Notes under the pieces: model-generated | What the model was told of the DNA's origin: nothing | Seen by the model: the letters and a program-made list of their open reading frames with translations, nothing else | Database searches by the model: none | Shown here: piece by piece, positions 5,748 through 7,856 of the stretch | Position numbering within the stretch: the stretch's first letter is position 1 | Layout: each line of letters starts with the position of its first letter | Position numbers and translations under genes: made by a program | Source of the DNA: Cloacimonetes bacterium UBA5456 | Lineage (GTDB): Bacteria; Cloacimonadota; Cloacimonadia; Cloacimonadales; Cloacimonadaceae | Direction: 5' to 3' | DNA: 7,856 bases | NCBI GenBank assembly: GCA_002427325.1 | Contig: DIQS01000062.1 | Coordinates: 16,154 to 24,009, forward strand

Positions 5748-7403
5748 CTATTCTTTCATCCAGCGTGCTTTTGTTGAGTTATCATCACGCTTCCAGCGAT
5801 TATCTACCTTGCTGGTGACGGGAGACTTGTTCTTAAAATAGTGCACGAGTGCATCGCGCAAGTTTATCTGTTGATTGTTGATATCTTCTTGCGGGACGTT
5901 CATGAGCAGGGTGAGTCCGGCGTTGCCTTGCATGAGGAAGTCGGTGGTGGCAACTGTGTATATCTTGTCCGGGTCCCAAGGCTCTCCGCCAATCATCAAA
6001 GAGGTTACGCGGTCGAAGTTCGGGCGTTTGCGTGAATAGACCACGTTTACTCCGCTCACGATGAGTCCGGCGCGACTGCCTTCCACACGGGTCTCGATGA
6101 TGCGTTTGAGCAGTCTGCCATCGCATTGGAAGGTGATCAGCAGGTTGTCAAAAGGCATCACTTCAAAGATGTCTCTATAGGAGACAGCGCCGTTCTTGAT
6201 CTCGGCTCTTACTCCGCCTAAGTTGAGGAAGGAGAAGTCTGCGTCAACCATATAGCGCATGGCGTCCACGATCATGTTCCCCATCGGGGATTGAGCGTCC
6301 ACGTTCGTTCTCGAGAGGTGGCTGCCGGCATAGCCCACGATCTCGTCCATGCCTTCTTCGGCGATGCTCACATAGTGTTCGATGAGCTCGCTTGCTTCGG
6401 GATCGGGGAAGAATTGGTCTTCAAAGAGAGTGATCATTGCACCTTCACGCAGGGCGGGTGTTTCCCAGCCGCTAACGGTTTTAGTGTCGGGGTCTATCTT
6501 CAGCGTGATGATTCCTAAGTTCGAGCCATAAGCATAGCCTTGAACGACCATGGTGTGCGTCACGGGATCAATCCAAGGCTCGGGGAAACCCTTATGAATG
6601 TGTCCGCCGATAAAGAGGTCAATTCCATCCACTTCACGGGCGAGTTCTTGAGCGTCATATCCCCAGTTTGCTGTGCGAACAGGATAGCGCGGCGTGCCCT
6701 TAGTGTCATAGCGGGAGAGGTATCCGGCTTCCGGGTCATAGGGAATGCCGGCGTGTCCTAACACGATTACGATATCCACGCCTTCATCTTCGCGGAGGAT
6801 CTTCACATATTTCGTGAGAGACTCCTTTTCGTTGATGAACTTGATCCCTTTGATGTGCTCGGGGAAGCTCATCAGCTCGGTATCGGTCGTGGTCATGCCC
6901 AATATGCCTATCTTGAGTCCCATCTTTTCCAGCACGATATAGGGTGTGATGTAGGGGAGAAGTTCGCCTGTTTCAGCGTCCACAACGTTGCAAGAGATGA
7001 TGGGGAACTCAGCCAGAGCAAGGGTGGGGATGAGCTCATCCTGTATGATGTCGAACTCGTGATTGCCCAGCGTCATAGCTTCATAGCCGATGAGGTTCAT
7101 ATATTCTATGACGGACTTGCCTTTGGTGACTGTTCCCACGGGGCGCCCTTGGAAGAAGTCGCCTACGTCGAGGAGCAGGGACTCACGGTTTGGGGACTGC
7201 CAGCTTCTTACCTCTTTGATGAGGGTCGCCGCAGAAGCACCACCGCCCAATTGAGGCGGGAAGTCAGGATTCATGAAGGTTGCCTGAGCGCGATCAATTC
7301 CGCCATGCACGTCGTTTGACCACATTATATCAAGGCGCAAGTCTTCAGCGAGAGCAATGCCCAGCGTCAGCACGAGCGCAATCAGAACAATATACTTTTT
7401 CAT
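5748..7403 (-). CDS. Exported UshA-type 5'-nucleotidase / metallophosphatase
   Basis: A 551-residue exported enzyme predicted to remove phosphate from nucleotides, possibly also cyclic nucleotides or nucleotide sugars, outside the cytoplasm. The signal peptide is residues 1-19 (ending GIALA). The N-terminal calcineurin-like metallophosphatase domain (about 22-320) has all the two-metal ligands expected for the UshA family: D31 and H33 in SNDVHGG, D82 in GDFFQG, N114 in GNHEFD, H217 in LGHAG, and H268/H270 in GGHIHKG. The usual histidine before TND is replaced (WSND), but it is not a metal ligand. The C-terminal 5_nucleotid_C domain (about 352-525) carries SPMGNM, NLGGVRA with R399, MPFDN and GNAGL, which form the substrate site in UshA. 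Length is typical. GAGG lies five bases before the ATG. The gene follows the barrel-protein gene by 16 bases, so they are probably co-transcribed, and it ends in its own terminator. There is no sorting tail, unlike the peptidase, so a periplasmic location is likely. Substrate range cannot be read from sequence. Confidence 0.92.
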   Translation of the reverse strand: MKKYIVLIALVLTLGIALAEDLRLDIMWSNDVHGGIDRAQATFMNPDFPPQLGGGASAATLIKEVRSWQSPNRESLLLDVGDFFQGRPVGTVTKGKSVIEYMNLIGYEAMTLGNHEFDIIQDELIPTLALAEFPIISCNVVDAETGELLPYITPYIVLEKMGLKIGILGMTTTDTELMSFPEHIKGIKFINEKESLTKYVKILREDEGVDIVIVLGHAGIPYDPEAGYLSRYDTKGTPRYPVRTANWGYDAQELAREVDGIDLFIGGHIHKGFPEPWIDPVTHTMVVQGYAYGSNLGIITLKIDPDTKTVSGWETPALREGAMITLFEDQFFPDPEASELIEHYVSIAEEGMDEIVGYAGSHLSRTNVDAQSPMGNMIVDAMRYMVDADFSFLNLGGVRAEIKNGAVSYRDIFEVMPFDNLLITFQCDGRLLKRIIETRVEGSRAGLIVSGVNVVYSRKRPNFDRVTSLMIGGEPWDPDKIYTVATTDFLMQGNAGLTLLMNVPQEDINNQQINLRDALVHYFKNKSPVTSKVDNRWKRDDNSTKARWMKE

Positions 7404-7419
7404 CTTTACCTCAAGAGCT

Positions 7420-7856
7420 TTAGAAGCTATAGGAGATGCCGACGTTCATGGTGATGAAGTTCTCTTTCACCTTGTCGGGATTTCCCCAGTCTCTATCCAC
7501 GAGATCAATATATCCTCTTGGCCAGAGTGTGTAATTTGCAGAACCGGTATAGGTTTTATCGTTGTAATAGCCATCAGGGAAGAGGTCGAGTGCCTGATAT
7601 TCACGGAAGCCATAGCCGAAACCGAGATCGACATTGAGCCCTTTCGTGATCTCGAATCCCGAGCCGCCGGTGATCATGGGAGTGATGATCTTTTTCACCA
7701 TAGGCTTGAACGGTTCGCCGTTTAAATCCACTCCTCCATCCGGAAAGAGCAGATAGCTATTTGTGGCTTGGAAGCCCAAGCGCAGAGGCATGCGATGAAT
7801 CACGTGATGCTCCACACCGCCATAGAAGTTCACGACATCATCAAAGAACTCATTCA
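7420..7856 (-). CDS. Outer-membrane beta-barrel protein, C-terminal part (5' end beyond the window)
   Basis: Only the last 144 codons are visible. The frame stays open through the right edge, so the GTG at 7833 is most likely an internal valine and the start lies outside. The fragment shows alternating polar and hydrophobic strands rich in glycine and aromatics, such as MPLRLGFQA and LNVDLGFGYGFREY, joined by hydrophilic loops. It ends in MNVGISYSF, a final strand with a terminal phenylalanine that fits the beta-signal recognised by the Bam machinery. The pattern recalls FadL/OMPP1/PorV-like barrels, but this is by resemblance and without the N-terminus. The TAA stop lies 16 bases before the nucleotidase ATG, and that gene's ribosome site is inside the gap, which supports an operon. 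The barrel could be a channel for the nucleotidase's substrate or product, or simply a neighbour. Confidence 0.8.
   Translation of the reverse strand, partial: NEFFDDVVNFYGGVEHHVIHRMPLRLGFQATNSYLLFPDGGVDLNGEPFKPMVKKIITPMITGGSGFEITKGLNVDLGFGYGFREYQALDLFPDGYYNDKTYTGSANYTLWPRGYIDLVDRDWGNPDKVKENFITMNVGISYSF

Noticed and set aside
6855..7319. Plus-strand frame (154 codons) opposite the nucleotidase
   Set aside because: The minus strand there encodes conserved metal-binding motifs (GNHEFD, GDFFQG); the opposite frame has no domain or ribosome site.
5748..7403. SoxB (thiosulfate-pathway) identity for the 5'-nucleotidase, tempting given the nearby sulfur gene
   Set aside because: SoxB is a relative in the same superfamily, but this protein has general UshA-like motifs in both domains and no other Sox gene is nearby.

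Overview
This window looks like ordinary chromosome from a Gram-negative, probably anaerobic bacterium of the FCB supergroup. The evidence is a secreted protease ending in a FlgD-like/type IX-style C-terminal sorting domain, an outer-membrane beta-barrel protein ending in an aromatic residue, and an AT-rich promoter beside coding DNA of moderate GC. Cloacimonadota or a relative is my best guess, by resemblance only; there is no rRNA or other phylogenetic marker here. No tRNA, rRNA, CRISPR array, insertion sequence or phage gene was seen, and no stretch over 300 bases lacks a gene.

Layout. Bases 1-230 are AT-rich and non-coding. They hold a short 11-bp tandem repeat at the left edge, a candidate promoter, and an imperfect dyad around a TATAAT box. 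From 231 to 2696 (+) runs an 821-residue single-chain sulfur-handling enzyme: a CoA-disulfide reductase-type flavoprotein fused to rhodanese, TusA and DsrE2 domains. A hairpin that can terminate in both directions lies in the 73-bp gap to the next, convergent gene. From 5628 down to 2770 (-) is a 952-residue exported M28 metallopeptidase with two fibronectin type III domains, a Rossmann/GATase-like domain and a sorting tail. Upstream of it, 119 bp hold the terminator of the preceding gene and a hairpin-forming leader. From 7403 down to 5748 (-) is an exported UshA-type 5'-nucleotidase. Sixteen bases further upstream is the 3' end of an outer-membrane beta-barrel gene cut by the right edge.

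How the genes fit together. The plus-strand gene appears to be its own transcription unit for intracellular polysulfide/persulfide reduction and sulfur relay. The minus-strand genes concern the cell envelope: a barrel protein and nucleotidase in one apparent operon (possibly uptake and dephosphorylation of nucleotides), then a separately transcribed secreted aminopeptidase-like enzyme (peptide scavenging). I see no convincing new multi-gene system. The most distinctive items are the four-module sulfur-relay fusion, its dyad-bearing promoter, and the unusual architecture and tyrosine/aspartate-rich segments of the peptidase.
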